Assembly: GCA_913065125.1 (NCBI GenBank)
Contig: CAJYAG010000001.1
Coordinates: 124,001 to 188,000 of the forward strand
From: an uncultured Flavobacteriaceae bacterium
GTDB lineage: Bacteria; Bacteroidota; Bacteroidia; Flavobacteriales; Flavobacteriaceae
Direction of reading: 5' to 3'
DNA: 64,000 nt
The position numbers and the translations under genes are program-made. A model generated the notes under the pieces. That model saw only the letters and a list, made by a program, of their open reading frames with translations. It did no database searches and was not told the DNA's origin. How positions within the stretch are numbered: position 1 is the first letter of the stretch; each line of letters begins with the position of its first letter. This document shows positions 63,377-64,000 of this stretch, in pieces.

Positions 63377-64000
63377 CACTTTATTTAGAAAGAAAAAACG
63401 AATCCCTAATAGCATTACAAAAGGAAGAATTGCAAACGGTAACAATTGTATTTTTCCAATCCAAATTATTGGAATAATTAAAAGTAAAACAATGAGCACC
63501 TTTACATACGTTTTTATCCACAATCTAGGGGTTTCTTTTACAATATAAAATGCAACAATTAGATTAGGTGCAAATGCCCATAAAAAATTAAAGTTGTTTG
63601 GAGTAGTAGAATGATCGGTAAAAAACCACAAGAATGCAATTAGAGCTCCAATTATTCCTGTAAAAAAGAACAGTAAAAAATCAAACCATTTTGTTCTTTG
63701 GTTTCTTTTTATATCTTTATAGGTGATAAAAATTCCAAGCAATAAAATGAATGTAAAAACGATAAACGGATTGAAAAAGGAAGGTGAAATTTTTAATTCT
63801 TCAAACTTTAAAATATAACGATCGTTTTTAATTAAATTTTCAGAAATAGCGCCTCGCTTCACAGTGGCATTTTTAAACCCGCTATACACATAATCTGGTA
63901 AATACATGTGTTGTTTTGCAGTTGCTACTTTATCTAATTTACTTCCTAAAGCTAAATTTATTCCGAAACTTCCCCAAGTGTTCCAAGGTATTTCAGCATT
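63356..64000 (-). CDS. DUF4105-family membrane protein (Lnb-like), 5' part outside window
   Basis: The reading frame stays open from its stop at 63356 to the window edge, so this is the last 215 residues of a larger protein. The upstream part reads IPWNTWGSFGINLALGSKLD and then KQHMYLPDYVYSG, matching the DUF4105 domain I recall from Bacteroidota and the Lnb N-terminal domain. About five hydrophobic segments follow (residues from FIVFTFILLLGIFITY on). An ATG at 63907 is internal, not the start. Lnb in other bacteria makes lyso-form lipoproteins; no function is proven here. Confidence 0.8.
   Translation of the reverse strand, partial: NAEIPWNTWGSFGINLALGSKLDKVATAKQHMYLPDYVYSGFKNATVKRGAISENLIKNDRYILKFEELKISPSFFNPFIVFTFILLLGIFITYKDIKRNQRTKWFDFLLFFFTGIIGALIAFLWFFTDHSTTPNNFNFLWAFAPNLIVAFYIVKETPRLWIKTYVKVLIVLLLIIPIIWIGKIQLLPFAILPFVMLLGIRFFFLNKVLLTFKK

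Noticed and set aside
1-64000. CRISPR array, transposase, toxin-antitoxin, restriction or phage-defence genes
   Set aside because: None of the genes shows such motifs, and no regularly spaced repeats longer than two units are visible.

Overview
The window looks like chromosome of a marine-type Flavobacteriaceae member (Bacteroidota). The DNA is AT-rich. Several promoters fit the Bacteroidota pattern TTTG-N19-21-TAnnTTTG. Further markers are BshB1 (bacillithiol), ZapA followed by a 6S-Flavo-like RNA and ribonuclease Y, Reg_prop/Y_Y_Y sensor kinases with LytTR regulators, a TonB-dependent receptor with a carboxypeptidase-regulatory-like domain, and dispersed GTCATT...AATGAC inverted repeats. 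I cannot name the genus from sequence alone.

Bases 1-39,000 are mostly housekeeping in short, mixed-strand units. In order they hold: a MacB/MacA-like efflux pair, a small outer-membrane-like protein, 3-hydroxyacyl-CoA dehydrogenase, a Gfo/Idh/MocA oxidoreductase, Pcm, KdsC-like phosphatase with a DUF2520 protein, a MATE transporter, a Cys/Met-metabolism PLP enzyme, TMEM175 channel with BshB1, and tRNA-His with a duplicated 3' end. Then come a serine/threonine dehydratase-type enzyme, a LytTR two-component pair, a tricorn-like protease, an orphan lipoprotein with a candidate LytTR operator, UvrA, an ECF sigma factor with a 47-residue ORF, endonuclease III without its iron-sulfur cysteines, and Bcp. 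The stretch ends with a TonB receptor and M23 peptidase pair, the coiled-coil/ZapA/6S/RNase Y block, XerD, AroQ, a GNAT acetyltransferase and a fused formiminotransferase-cyclodeaminase.

Bases 39,100-63,376 are one co-directional surface-polysaccharide locus of 23 genes. It starts with an ABC exporter (Wzm/Wzt-like, with a C-terminal extension on the ATPase) and ends with a polyprenyl-phosphate sugar transferase. Between them lie three hexapeptide acyltransferases, a pyruvyltransferase-like protein, a nonulosonic-acid cassette (NeuB, NeuC, NeuA), an AsnB-like amidotransferase, about eight glycosyltransferases, an O-antigen ligase/polymerase-like membrane protein and a CapK-like adenylate-forming enzyme. 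Many genes overlap as TAATG, TGATG or ATGA, which points to translational coupling. Parts of the locus are visibly more AT-rich than the flanks.

The likely logic is as follows. The sugar transferase starts a glycan on undecaprenyl phosphate, the glycosyltransferases extend and branch it, and the tailoring enzymes decorate it. The ABC exporter moves it across the inner membrane and the ligase-like protein transfers it onward. The most unusual element is a NodB-type deacetylase and a formyltransferase inserted between neuC and neuA. This could mean that an N-acetyl group is swapped for N-formyl on a sugar, which is an inference. No CRISPR array, transposase, prophage or recognisable defence system is visible. 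The window ends inside a DUF4105-like membrane protein gene.
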